DNA of 18,025 nucleotides from positions 1 to 18,025 of the forward strand of contig JBBRHH010000049.1 in assembly GCA_038222915.1 (NCBI GenBank), read 5' to 3'. The first letter of the stretch is position 1. Each line of letters starts with the position of its first letter. The notes under the pieces were generated by a model. That model searched no databases, was not told the origin of the DNA, and saw only the letters and a program-made list of their open reading frames with translations. The position numbers and the translations under genes were made by a program. This DNA comes from JBBRHH01 sp038222915 (GTDB taxonomy: Bacteria; Planctomycetota; Phycisphaerae; Tepidisphaerales; Tepidisphaeraceae). This document shows positions 7,800 to 14,876 of this stretch, in pieces.

Positions 7800-7807
7800 A
7801 AGCGCCC

Positions 7808-8131
7808 ATGCCCCGATTCATCGACCCCCTCGAATCCAGATTGTACCTCACCATCACCCCAGACCCCGGCGACACCTTCGACACCGCCAACAACACCGGC
7901 ACCCTCTACGGCGCGCGCGAATTCAGCGACGCCGTCGGCCCCGGTGATTCGGCCGACATCTTAAAATTCGTCATGGCCTCGAACGGCCATTTCGCGGCTC
8001 ATCTTCAGGTTACTGCCAGCGAGATGATCCGCAAGTCACTTGCGAGCGGCCGATACCTCGTCCGCGTCGTTGCCAATGGCAACGGCGAGGGGGGCAAGGG
8101 CAACTACAAGCTTGTGCTCAGTCCCGCATAG
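7808..8131 (+). CDS. Small LEPR-type exported protein with an internally shortened PPC domain
   Basis: A 107-aa protein. Residues 7-15 (PLESRLYLT) are a variant of the LEPR-type N-terminal motif found on many planctomycete exported proteins. From about residue 19 the sequence follows a bacterial pre-peptidase C-terminal (PPC) domain: DTFDTANNTGTLYGAREFSD, then VGPGDSADILKFVMAS. It ends with the domain's last strands SLASGRYLVRVVANG and GNYKLVLSPA. The middle strands, normally about 25-35 residues describing a ligand-binding turn, are missing: the sequence jumps near residues 60-66 from NGHFAAHLQ to VTASEMIRKSL without breaking frame. It may be a folded minimal domain or an in-frame deletion product. 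Coding-strand composition is strongly C-rich. It lies 42 bp before the beta-helix gene on the same strand. Function is unknown; PPC domains usually accompany secreted enzymes or adhesins. Confidence 0.7.
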   Translation: MPRFIDPLESRLYLTITPDPGDTFDTANNTGTLYGAREFSDAVGPGDSADILKFVMASNGHFAAHLQVTASEMIRKSLASGRYLVRVVANGNGEGGKGNYKLVLSPA

Positions 8132-8160
8132 CGCGTTAGCATTTTCCTTGCTTTTCCAGA

Positions 8161-8165
8161 AAGGG
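8161..8165 (+). promoter_or_regulatory. Ribosome binding site for the beta-helix protein
   Basis: AAGGG at 8161-8165 is eight bases before the ATG at 8174. A second ATG at 8169 is out of frame and too close to it, so the signal supports 8174. Confidence 0.5.
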
Positions 8166-8173
8166 TCCATGCC

Positions 8174-10177
8174 ATGTTCTTCAAGCTCCTCAACTGTCGT
8201 TCAAACCCACACTCCAATCCGGCCCCCCGCGGCCGACGTCCCAGCGACGGCTCCTTTCGGTCACTATGCGAAATGCTGGAGCAGCGCCTGGCGTTGTCCG
8301 TCAACCCCCTCATCGTGGTGAACACCCGCGCCGACGGTTTGACCGGCGGTGACAACAAGCTCTCGCTCCGCGAGGCGATCGACCTGGCCAACACCCGGCC
8401 CGGTCCGGACACCATCGTCCTGTCGGCCGGAGCGTACAAGATCACCCTCGCTGGAACTGGAGATGATGCGAACCTCAGCGGCGACTTCGACATCACGAGC
8501 AGTCTGACCATCAAAGGAGCTGGCGCCGGCTCTACAATCGTCGATGCCCGGAAGCTCGACCGTGTCTTCAATGTGATCGGCACCACCCCCAGTTCCATAG
8601 CCGTCACCTTCCAGGGCCTGACCGTCCGTCGCGGGCACGTGGACGGCGATGGCGGCGGCATCCTGTTCGCCAATGCCGATGTGACGGTTCGCGACAGCAT
8701 CATCACCGCCAACAGTGTCTCGGGGAACGGGGGCGGCATCTCCGACGCCCTCGCTCCTGGCACGGGCGACGTGACGCTTGTCCGCAGCACGCTCAGCCGC
8801 AACGTGGCGGATGTCTCCGGCGGCGGTATTTTCATCGAAGAAAACAGCCAGTTCACCGCCAACGGCAGCACCATACGCCGCAACCTCGCCGGCGAAGTCG
8901 GCGGCGGCATTTTTGCCGACAGGGCAGACCTGACCAACAGCACCGTCAGCAGCAATATCGCCGGCGCCAACGGCGGCGGCATCTTCGCCAACCACCCGAC
9001 GCTGAACAACAGCTCCGTCAGCGGCAATACCGCCGGTGCCAATGGCGGCGGCATCTTCACTTCCGGCGGCGCAGACCTGTCCGCCAGCACCGTGAGCGGC
9101 AATAATGCCGGCATTCAGGGCGGCGGCATCAATGCCGATAGCGCTACCCTGACCCACAGCACGGTCGGCGGCAACCACGCCGGCACCGACGGCGGTGGCA
9201 TCTACGTCTCCGATTCCGCGACCCTGACCAAAAGCACCGTAGCCGGCAATATCGCGCATGGTAGCGGCGGCGGCATCTTCGCTTCCACCACGGCGACCCT
9301 GACCGATAGTACCATCAGCAGCAATACCGCAGACACCGGCTCCGGCGGCGGCGTGTTCACCAACGTCAAGGCGACCCTGACCCGCAGCACAGTCAGCGCC
9401 AATACCGCCGGCACCTTGGGCGGCGGCGTCTTCGCTGACGGCATGGCGATCCTGATCGGTAGCACCGCCAGCGGTAACCACGCCGGCACCAGTGGTGGAG
9501 GCGTGATTGCCGGCACGGCGACCCTTACCAAAAGCACCGTCAGCGGTAATATCGCCTACAGCACCGGCGGTGGCATCCAGGCCGACGTTGCAAACCTGAC
9601 CAACTGCACCGTCAACGGCAATATCGCCGTCAGCACCGGCGGCGGTATCAACGCTTCGACGGCGAACCTGACCAACTGCACCATCAGCGGCAACCACACC
9701 GTCGCCAGCGGCGGCGGCCTCAGCGCAAACAATGCCACCCTTCTCAATGACACCGTTGTCGAGAACAGCGCCCACGACGGCGGCGGCATCTTCAATGCCG
9801 GAGGGACGATCGACATCAAAAACACCATCATCGCCAGCAACTTCGTTACCTTTGCCGGCACCGGCACGGAATTGAAGGGCGCGTTCACCAGCCAGGGCCA
9901 CAACCTCATCGGCGACGCCACCGACAGCACGGGCTTCACCAACGGCATCAATGGCGATCACGTGGGGACGTCCTCGGATCCAATTGACCCGAAGCTCGGT
10001 GCCCTTGCCAAGAACGGCGGCTCCACTTTCACCCATGCACTGCTGAAAGGCAGCCCGGCCATCGACAAGGGCGATAACACCGGCGCGCCCGCCACGGATC
10101 AGCGCGGCATCAAACGCCCGCGCGACGGTGATGGCAGCGGCAGCCTGATCGTTGATATCGGCGCATTCGAGTTTTAG
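8174..10177 (+). CDS. LEPR-type surface protein with right-handed parallel beta-helix and choice-of-anchor Q-like C-terminus
   Basis: A 667-aa predicted exported or surface protein. Residues 33-42 (EMLEQRLALS) are a LEPR-type sorting motif, after a basic N-terminus. Residues 44-70 match the CSLREA-type leader of bacterial beta-helix proteins (VVNTRADGL...NKLSLREAI), with Leu in place of the usual Cys. From about 155 to 540 there is a repetitive beta-helix, each coil ending in a GGG-[ILV] turn; I count 16 such turns with coils of about 20-27 residues. The C-terminus (about 600-667: LGALAKNGGSTFTHALLKGSPAIDKGD, DQRGIKRP, VDIGAFEF) is the choice-of-anchor Q type. Such helices occur in adhesins and polysaccharide-binding or -cleaving proteins, but no catalytic residues are recognised. 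It follows the small PPC gene by 42 bp. The sorting route and ligand are inferred. Confidence 0.85.
   Translation: MFFKLLNCRSNPHSNPAPRGRRPSDGSFRSLCEMLEQRLALSVNPLIVVNTRADGLTGGDNKLSLREAIDLANTRPGPDTIVLSAGAYKITLAGTGDDANLSGDFDITSSLTIKGAGAGSTIVDARKLDRVFNVIGTTPSSIAVTFQGLTVRRGHVDGDGGGILFANADVTVRDSIITANSVSGNGGGISDALAPGTGDVTLVRSTLSRNVADVSGGGIFIEENSQFTANGSTIRRNLAGEVGGGIFADRADLTNSTVSSNIAGANGGGIFANHPTLNNSSVSGNTAGANGGGIFTSGGADLSASTVSGNNAGIQGGGINADSATLTHSTVGGNHAGTDGGGIYVSDSATLTKSTVAGNIAHGSGGGIFASTTATLTDSTISSNTADTGSGGGVFTNVKATLTRSTVSANTAGTLGGGVFADGMAILIGSTASGNHAGTSGGGVIAGTATLTKSTVSGNIAYSTGGGIQADVANLTNCTVNGNIAVSTGGGINASTANLTNCTISGNHTVASGGGLSANNATLLNDTVVENSAHDGGGIFNAGGTIDIKNTIIASNFVTFAGTGTELKGAFTSQGHNLIGDATDSTGFTNGINGDHVGTSSDPIDPKLGALAKNGGSTFTHALLKGSPAIDKGDNTGAPATDQRGIKRPRDGDGSGSLIVDIGAFEF
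8634..9840 (+). repeat. Tandem degenerate beta-helix coil repeats (16 GGG turns)
   Basis: About 60-80-bp units encode coils of the form STVSGN-xAGxx-GGGIxAxxATLT. The GGG turns begin at HVDGDGGGI (near 8637) and end at HDGGGI (9773-9790). Neighbouring units share runs such as ggcggcggcatc and agcaccgtcagcggcaat, so the array is prone to unequal recombination and copy-number change. The central coils (about 8925-9720) are the most alike. Confidence 0.8.
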
Positions 10178-10487
10178 CCTTCGGACGCTTCTCAATTCTC
10201 TTACTGTGGAATGGTCCCCTGTCGCGAAGGACCAGGAAGGAAACGGCATCCACCAAGATGGCGCCGCAGTCCGGCTTCCCAGCCGCGGACCCCGGCCAGA
10301 AGAGGTCCAACAGCCGTCCCGTCGCCCCGATAGTTACGAAGCGAAATATAGCAGTGGGTGAAGAAGAACTCGGGAGCCGTAGAACACGCACTCTGTTCCA
10401 CTGCGGTCTATCCGTGACACGTGTTCCGACCTGAGCGCGGGGCAAGCAGACGGCGTTTACCTCCGAGATTCTTGAGGTCTATAACAA
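10178..10487. other. 310-bp spacer without a recognised gene
   Basis: It lies between the convergent ends of the beta-helix gene (plus) and the DUF58 gene (minus). Short open frames exist on both strands, but none has a start signal or recognisable motif. I see no clear terminator hairpin. It contains the second copy of the tRNA-Pro 3' end (10317-10331). Confidence 0.6.
10317..10331 (+). repeat. Second copy of the tRNA-Pro 3'-end direct repeat (candidate attachment site, right)
   Basis: TCCCGTCGCCCCGAT matches the 3' end of tRNA-Pro (7365-7379) at 14 of 15 positions, including 11 consecutive bases, in the same orientation. Together the copies bracket the spacer and the two LEPR-type genes. 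It looks like an attR-type scar, but no recombinase is present and chance similarity is possible. Confidence 0.3.
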
Positions 10488-11438
10488 TCAGCGCTGGTGG
10501 ACAATTCGACGTTGTTTGAACGTGTTCAATACCACCTGCTTTACGTCGTCGTTCGTTGAAATCCGAACATACGTTGCGTCGTATACGGAGAATGATTTGG
10601 CCACGCGTGCCAGATGTGCGTGATACAGTTTTTGATATCCGGCCAACGTATTGCCTCGCACCGTCAGCGGCACGTTCTGGCCGGTCTCCATGTCCACCAG
10701 ATCGACCTCCCCTACGAGCGCGGGGTTCTCCTCATTTGGATCGGTGATGTGCAGCGCCGTCATGATGAAATTGTTGTAGGCGAGGAACTTCAATCCATCG
10801 TCGAGGCCATTGGCATTCGCGAAATCGGAGATGATGACCGCCAGGCCGGGGCGGGTTTGCTGGATCGTAAAACTCTTGAATGCGTTCTTGTAGTCCGACT
10901 TGCCGCCGGGTTGGGTTTTGCCCAGGTGATCAAGCATCAACGCTGTGCGCGGTTTGCCCGGCGGGGCGTAGCTTTCGCCAACTGTATGGCTGAAATTATA
11001 GACGCCGGTCCAATCTTCGTTGTTAAAACCAATGTAGGCAAGCGCCGCCGCCAAACGTCGCGCGACATCGAATTTTCGTGAAGGCACTGAATCGGTCGAA
11101 ACGCCAGCCATGGAGGCGCTGGTGTCAAGGAGCACGTAGAGCCGCAGACTTTCCTGGGTTTCGAAATTCTTCACGACAAGTTCGTTGAGTCTCGCATAGA
11201 CGTTCCAGTCGATACTGCGAAAATCGTCGCCGGCCGAATATTCCTTGTGATCGGCGAACTCCATGCCTTCAGCACCCCGCGAACGGCTGAAGCGTTTGCC
11301 GCTGCTCACGCCGCGAAATGCCCGCGGGGAGACGAGCGAAAGCTGACTCAGGCGAGACGAGAATTGCGCGTCCAGCAGAAGATCGTCGGATGTATTTGCC
11401 TCGATCATGCTCTCCCAATATCGTTCCGTTGCATCCAA
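10488..11438 (-). CDS. DUF58 domain protein with vWA-type MIDAS
   Basis: A 316-aa soluble protein. The DUF58 core is clear at residues 66-93 (EYSAGDDFRSIDWNVYARLN...VKNFE). It continues into a vWA-like fold with an intact metal-ion-dependent adhesion site, DTSAS at 105-109 after YVLL, and a later AVIISDFA strand. DUF58 proteins typically act with a MoxR AAA+ ATPase and BatA/vWA membrane proteins in assembling envelope or metal-loaded complexes; that role is inferred. No membrane helix is seen. The chosen start is TTG at 11438 because GGGGGAG lies six bases upstream. The in-frame ATG at 11408 has only a very close GGGAG, but it is an alternative that would remove ten residues. The gene is divergent from the Bat-like operon, and no moxR is adjacent in the window. 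Confidence 0.9.
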   Translation of the reverse strand: MDATERYWESMIEANTSDDLLLDAQFSSRLSQLSLVSPRAFRGVSSGKRFSRSRGAEGMEFADHKEYSAGDDFRSIDWNVYARLNELVVKNFETQESLRLYVLLDTSASMAGVSTDSVPSRKFDVARRLAAALAYIGFNNEDWTGVYNFSHTVGESYAPPGKPRTALMLDHLGKTQPGGKSDYKNAFKSFTIQQTRPGLAVIISDFANANGLDDGLKFLAYNNFIMTALHITDPNEENPALVGEVDLVDMETGQNVPLTVRGNTLAGYQKLYHAHLARVAKSFSVYDATYVRISTNDDVKQVVLNTFKQRRIVHQR

Positions 11439-11444
11439 AGAATA

Positions 11445-11451
11445 CTCCCCC
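11445..11451 (-). promoter_or_regulatory. Ribosome binding site deciding a TTG start for DUF58
   Basis: Read on the minus strand, GGGGGAG ends six bases before TTG 11438. This is the best-spaced Shine-Dalgarno for the DUF58 gene and the reason for preferring a rare start codon over ATG 11408. Confidence 0.5.
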
Positions 11452-11458
11452 GGAACTC

Positions 11459-11479
11459 GATTCGTTTTCCAAACGAATC
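11459..11479. promoter_or_regulatory. Perfect 9-bp inverted repeat in the divergent promoter region
   Basis: The arms GATTCGTTT (11459-11467) and AAACGAATC (11471-11479) are exact reverse complements around TCC. It sits in the 169-bp gap between the divergent DUF58 gene and the Bat-like operon, seven bases upstream of the DUF58 Shine-Dalgarno on the minus strand. It may be an operator for a dimeric repressor, or an RNA hairpin in the DUF58 leader. No regulator is identified. Confidence 0.45.
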
Positions 11480-11550
11480 CTGCGTTTGCTCGTGTGCTTC
11501 ACCAACCCGAGCGCCTGTTCGAAATACGTCGTGAATTCGTGGAGTTCCTT

Positions 11551-11579
11551 CTGACAATCCACGCGCAGACGGGTATATG
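11551..11579 (+). promoter_or_regulatory. Candidate sigma70 promoter for the Bat-like operon
   Basis: CTGACA (11551-11556, 5/6 to TTGACA) and TATATG (11574-11579, 4/6 to TATAAT) are separated by exactly 17 bp and lie about 29 bp before the first ATG of the operon (11608). This is the best promoter match in the divergent region. Confidence 0.45.
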
Positions 11580-11607
11580 GCAGTGAACGCTGACATTGGA
11601 GCCGAGG

Positions 11608-12873
11608 ATGGCACCGCTTAACCCAATCACAGATCTGGTAGCGCGATTCCGTCGCCGCTTGACGATTGCGGAAGCCGTTCGAGCCGGATTTTCGGCGCTG
11701 TTTTGGGGGAGCATCGCTGCACTGGTGCTGATTCTGGCCGCAAAAATAGGTGGTTTGTCGAAAGGTACGGCAGCGCTTTCATTTTATGCCATTCCCGCCG
11801 CGTTTTTAGCCGGCTTGTTTATCGGTTGGAAACGGTCTTCGCGAAGTATTTACTCCGCCGCCAAATTGCTCGACAAGCAGCTCGGACTCCACGACCGACT
11901 GACGAATGCGCTTTATTTTCTGACTCAGAGCGCGAGCAGCTCTGGACGTAGTCCGCTGGCTGAACTGGCGATTCAGGACGGCTTGGTTGCTGCGCGCGGC
12001 GCGAAGCTAGGCCGCGATGGAAAACCTCTCTGGACACAACGTGCGACACGTGGCCTGTTCATTACAGGAGCTTGCGTGGGCTGCCTTCGATTGCTGTATC
12101 CAACGAGAATTGTTCCGGCAGAGCAGGCCGTAGCGCGGGAAACACAGACCGAAATGCTGAGCATGCTGCAGGGCTTGCAGGATCTGCCGGGCGTATCCGC
12201 CGAGCAGAAGGACGACATCAAGAAGATGCTCGAAGCGATGAATATCAGCGAAGCGGAAATGAAGAAGATGACCAGCGCAGACCTGATGCGCAAGATCAGC
12301 GAAAAGGGGATCAACTATAAAGGGGGCAACGGGGCGGCCGCGTTTGAAGCGATGAAGAACGCCGTCGCGGACTTGGACCAGATTCGCCAGCAGCACGACG
12401 AGTTCGAGCGCAAGAACAAGGAAGCGTACCAATTTGTTCTGGCAAACGGCCAGAAGGTCACCGGAGTGCGCATCGCAACACAAGTGCCCACTGAACAAAT
12501 TGTGCGGGATCGCGTTCAAAAAGCGATGGGGGTAAAAGCCGCGGTTGAATCGGACGAACTCGAGCAGCTTCAACGACAGACTGAATTGTCCGCTGCAAAC
12601 GCGAACGCAGCACGCGGGAAGATCGGCTTGAAAACCAATGCCGTCTCCATTGACGCCAGCGCACTCCTGGTCACGGATGAGAAATATCAGAAAGATCGTG
12701 ACGCCGCCATCGATGACCCCAAGAGTGACGCGGCATTGCGCGTGAAACGCGCTCAACAGGATCTGCTCAATCGCGAGCTCGAGAAAGGGGACATCCCGGC
12801 CGGGCAGGTCGACAAGCTCAAAAACTGGATGCGGTTGGAATCCGGTCGGACCAAAGATGAGGGACATCCATGA
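11608..12873 (+). CDS. Membrane-anchored coiled-coil protein of unknown family, first gene of Bat-like operon
   Basis: I do not recognise the family. The 421-aa protein has two clear hydrophobic helices near the N-terminus (about 27-49 and 55-73) and a possible third at 149-165 (GLFITGACVGCLRLLYP). A long hydrophilic part rich in Lys, Glu and Gln follows, probably helical or coiled coil, with heptad-like stretches such as EQKDDIKKMLEAMNISEAEMKKM and residues around AVADLDQIRQQHDEFERKNKE. Topology would be a membrane anchor with a large soluble C-terminal domain. The frame is open to a TTG at 11596, but ATG 11608 is preferred because GGAG lies six bases upstream. The stop overlaps the next start in an ATGA, so it is translationally coupled to the BatA-type gene. 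Proteins of this layout often precede BatA-type genes in planctomycetes, which suggests a scaffold or partner; this is inference. Confidence 0.85.
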   Translation: MAPLNPITDLVARFRRRLTIAEAVRAGFSALFWGSIAALVLILAAKIGGLSKGTAALSFYAIPAAFLAGLFIGWKRSSRSIYSAAKLLDKQLGLHDRLTNALYFLTQSASSSGRSPLAELAIQDGLVAARGAKLGRDGKPLWTQRATRGLFITGACVGCLRLLYPTRIVPAEQAVARETQTEMLSMLQGLQDLPGVSAEQKDDIKKMLEAMNISEAEMKKMTSADLMRKISEKGINYKGGNGAAAFEAMKNAVADLDQIRQQHDEFERKNKEAYQFVLANGQKVTGVRIATQVPTEQIVRDRVQKAMGVKAAVESDELEQLQRQTELSAANANAARGKIGLKTNAVSIDASALLVTDEKYQKDRDAAIDDPKSDAALRVKRAQQDLLNRELEKGDIPAGQVDKLKNWMRLESGRTKDEGHP

Positions 12874-14867
12874 GCCTGATGTTTCCCGCCGGGCTGTGGC
12901 TGCTGTGCGTCGCCGCTGGAATTGCCGTTATCTACTTTTTGCGCATGCCGCGACGAAGAGTCCTGGTCGCGGATCTGGCGCCCTGGCTGCAGGTGGCGCG
13001 CGCGGGCAAGCGGATGTCAAGCGAACGGCGGACGATGATTTCGCTGGCGTTTCAATTGGCGATCGTACTCACTTTGCTTTTCGCGTTCGCGCGTCCGTTT
13101 TTCGCCGGACCGGACGGTGGACGCCTGGAATTGGTGTTGGTCAACCTTTCGGCATCGACGCGCGCCCGCGACGACACACCGTTGAAAGTGCTGGAAGGCC
13201 TCGAAAAGTCCGCACCCGCAGGCCCGTCGAGGCTGGATATTGAGAAGGGGGCTTTGCAAACCATGATCCGCGCACTGAATCCTGGTGACCGGATGACCGT
13301 CATCGGCGTCGGCGCACGGACAACGATCATCAGCAGCGGCGAGAGCGAACCGGCGGTGTTGGACCGCGATGTTTCCTTGCTCGAGGCGCGGAACGAAACG
13401 GCCGCGTTTGCTTCGGCCTGTCAACTGGCGGTCGAACTGGCCAAGAATGAAAAGAATGTGCGTGTTACCGTAATCGACGACGGGTCGACCGATTCGGCAG
13501 ACTTCACCGCGTTAAACAACCTGCCGGACGCGGCCGGCAAGATTCGCTGCGTTAAAGTCGGCAAGTCCGCTGAGAATGTGGGCATCGTAGGATTCAAGAG
13601 CCGTAAGAAATTCAACAGCGACGAGATTGAAACCGCTGTTTCGATCTTCAACAGCACACGTCAGCCGCTAAAGGTTCCCGTCGAATTGTATCTTGATGGA
13701 AAGGTGCAGCGTGCGACGATCGCGCAGATTGGGGCGGGCGGTACGGAAGTGGTCAATTTCAGCATCGACTATCGCCGCGGCGGCACGCTTAAGGCACGGC
13801 TGGCCGTTCAAGACGCGATTCAAGAGGACAACGAAGCCATTGACTTTCTGCCCGCTCCACATCGGATGAAAGTCGCCCTGGTGACCCGCGAACCCATGGA
13901 TGAAAAGGCCGCCAACGACTATTACCTCGCGCGCGTGCTGCGCAGCGACACCGGCGTGGAGGGCGGATTTCTTGCCGCCGCCGACTACCAGAAGATTTCG
14001 CAGGACAAGAGGGCACTCGCGTCGCAATTCGAGGCGGTCGTCTTCGACAATTGGGCGCCGTCCGCTGGCGAACTGCCACCCTGCCACGCACTCTTCGTTA
14101 ACGCGGAGACGTCCGAAATTCCCGTTGTGGTGAAAGGGGTATTGGGCGATAAGCCGCTCATCCGCAAATGGGACGAAGGCCATCCGCTGATGAACTACTT
14201 GAACCTGCGCGATGTGTTTCTGAGGCGCGCGAAGGACCTGCAATTCAACGACAGGACGACCGACGTGGTTGCGGAGCTGGTCAGCTCCCCACTGATTCTT
14301 GCGCGCGAACTCGAGCGGCACAAACTCGTCTATCTCGGCTTTAATCCGTCTGATTCCGACATTCAGTTCAAGAAAGAACTTCCGTTGTTCGTACTGAATG
14401 CGTTTGAATGGTTCAAGCGCGGCGTGGAACCGGTGACACAAATCGCTCCGGGCGAAGCCATGTCGATTCCGGTCGACAGCAGTTGGAAATCGGTGACGGT
14501 GCAATTGCCGGACAATGGGACGCCGCAAACACTCGACGTTCCTCCGGGGGCGGAGAACATCATGTTCTTCGATACGTTTCGCCCCGGGATCTACCGTTAC
14601 AAGGGCGACGCGGAAACAACAGCCACTCGCGGTTTCGCAGTGAACTTTGGTTCGGGGCGCGCGAGTAATTTATCGGCGGCTGACGCCATTCGAATTGGAA
14701 CGGTGGACGAACGTGGCGCGATTTTAAACAACCGCGCGGACGCGACGTCATTGAACACGCTGGTGGAGCACCACGCGTCCGCGAGCTTATGGGCATACTT
14801 CGCGGCGTTGGCTTGTGCGTTAATGGTGGCTGAGAATTATTTGTTCCACCGCCGGATTTTCTTCTAG
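12870..14867 (+). CDS. BatA N-terminal domain / degenerate vWA membrane protein
   Basis: A 665-aa membrane protein. Residues 1-78 are the BatA N-terminal domain: a first helix (about 6-24, AGLWLLCVAAGIAVIYFL), a basic loop with RRRVLVADLAPWL, and a second helix (about 56-78). A vWA-like fold follows from about 85, but the first MIDAS strand reads LVNLSAS (90-96). The metal-binding Asp is Asn92, although both serines remain. The rest is periplasmic-looking beta-rich sequence, with stretches like PLKVPVELYLDGKVQ (CARDB/Ig-like) and a late Rossmann-like strand MKVALVTRE. A last helix lies at about 640-657, and the chain ends HRRIFF. Start and previous stop overlap by four bases, and the next gene begins 9 bp on. 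It probably acts as a membrane scaffold of the Bat-like complex; metal-dependent adhesion is doubtful. Confidence 0.88.
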   Translation: MSLMFPAGLWLLCVAAGIAVIYFLRMPRRRVLVADLAPWLQVARAGKRMSSERRTMISLAFQLAIVLTLLFAFARPFFAGPDGGRLELVLVNLSASTRARDDTPLKVLEGLEKSAPAGPSRLDIEKGALQTMIRALNPGDRMTVIGVGARTTIISSGESEPAVLDRDVSLLEARNETAAFASACQLAVELAKNEKNVRVTVIDDGSTDSADFTALNNLPDAAGKIRCVKVGKSAENVGIVGFKSRKKFNSDEIETAVSIFNSTRQPLKVPVELYLDGKVQRATIAQIGAGGTEVVNFSIDYRRGGTLKARLAVQDAIQEDNEAIDFLPAPHRMKVALVTREPMDEKAANDYYLARVLRSDTGVEGGFLAAADYQKISQDKRALASQFEAVVFDNWAPSAGELPPCHALFVNAETSEIPVVVKGVLGDKPLIRKWDEGHPLMNYLNLRDVFLRRAKDLQFNDRTTDVVAELVSSPLILARELERHKLVYLGFNPSDSDIQFKKELPLFVLNAFEWFKRGVEPVTQIAPGEAMSIPVDSSWKSVTVQLPDNGTPQTLDVPPGAENIMFFDTFRPGIYRYKGDAETTATRGFAVNFGSGRASNLSAADAIRIGTVDERGAILNNRADATSLNTLVEHHASASLWAYFAALACALMVAENYLFHRRIFF

Positions 14868-14876
14868 GACGAAAGA

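Larger units (their letters stand above)
7379..7807. other. 429-bp spacer without a convincing gene
   Basis: Between tRNA-Pro and the first LEPR-type gene I see only a strong hairpin (7423-7447) and a Shine-Dalgarno near the right end (7795-7799). Frames open on both strands here (about 100-180 codons), but none has a recognisable motif or start signal, and the longest plus-strand one starts inside the hairpin and runs out of frame into the next gene. The stretch should contain the promoter for the downstream genes, but no confident -35/-10 pair was found. It might also hold decayed coding sequence. Confidence 0.6.

Noticed and set aside
7428..7964. 178-codon plus-strand open frame after tRNA-Pro
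   Set aside because: It starts with GTG inside the hairpin, has no motif, and runs out of frame across the well-supported LEPR/PPC gene; most likely spurious.
8634..9840. CRISPR-like appearance of regularly spaced repeats
   Set aside because: The units are degenerate, without conserved repeats and unique spacers, and encode in-frame beta-helix coils.
8264..10249. 661-codon minus-strand open frame opposite the beta-helix gene
   Set aside because: It is the mirror of the repetitive GGG-coil gene: GC-rich codons with few stops on the opposite strand. The plus frame has the LEPR motif, CSLREA-type leader and anchor-Q end; the minus frame is low-complexity Ala/Gly/Val/Asp.
10375..10430. GAACACG / CGTGTTC inverted repeat in the 310-bp spacer
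   Set aside because: Seven-base arms about 30 bases apart, no U-run; not distinguishable from chance.
11269..11562. 97-codon minus-strand open frame across the DUF58 start
   Set aside because: It overlaps the DUF58 start region in another frame and the divergent promoter region; no motif.
12007..12867. 286-codon minus-strand open frame opposite the coiled-coil gene
   Set aside because: No initiation signal and no family features; the plus strand frame is coupled by an ATGA overlap to the BatA-type gene.
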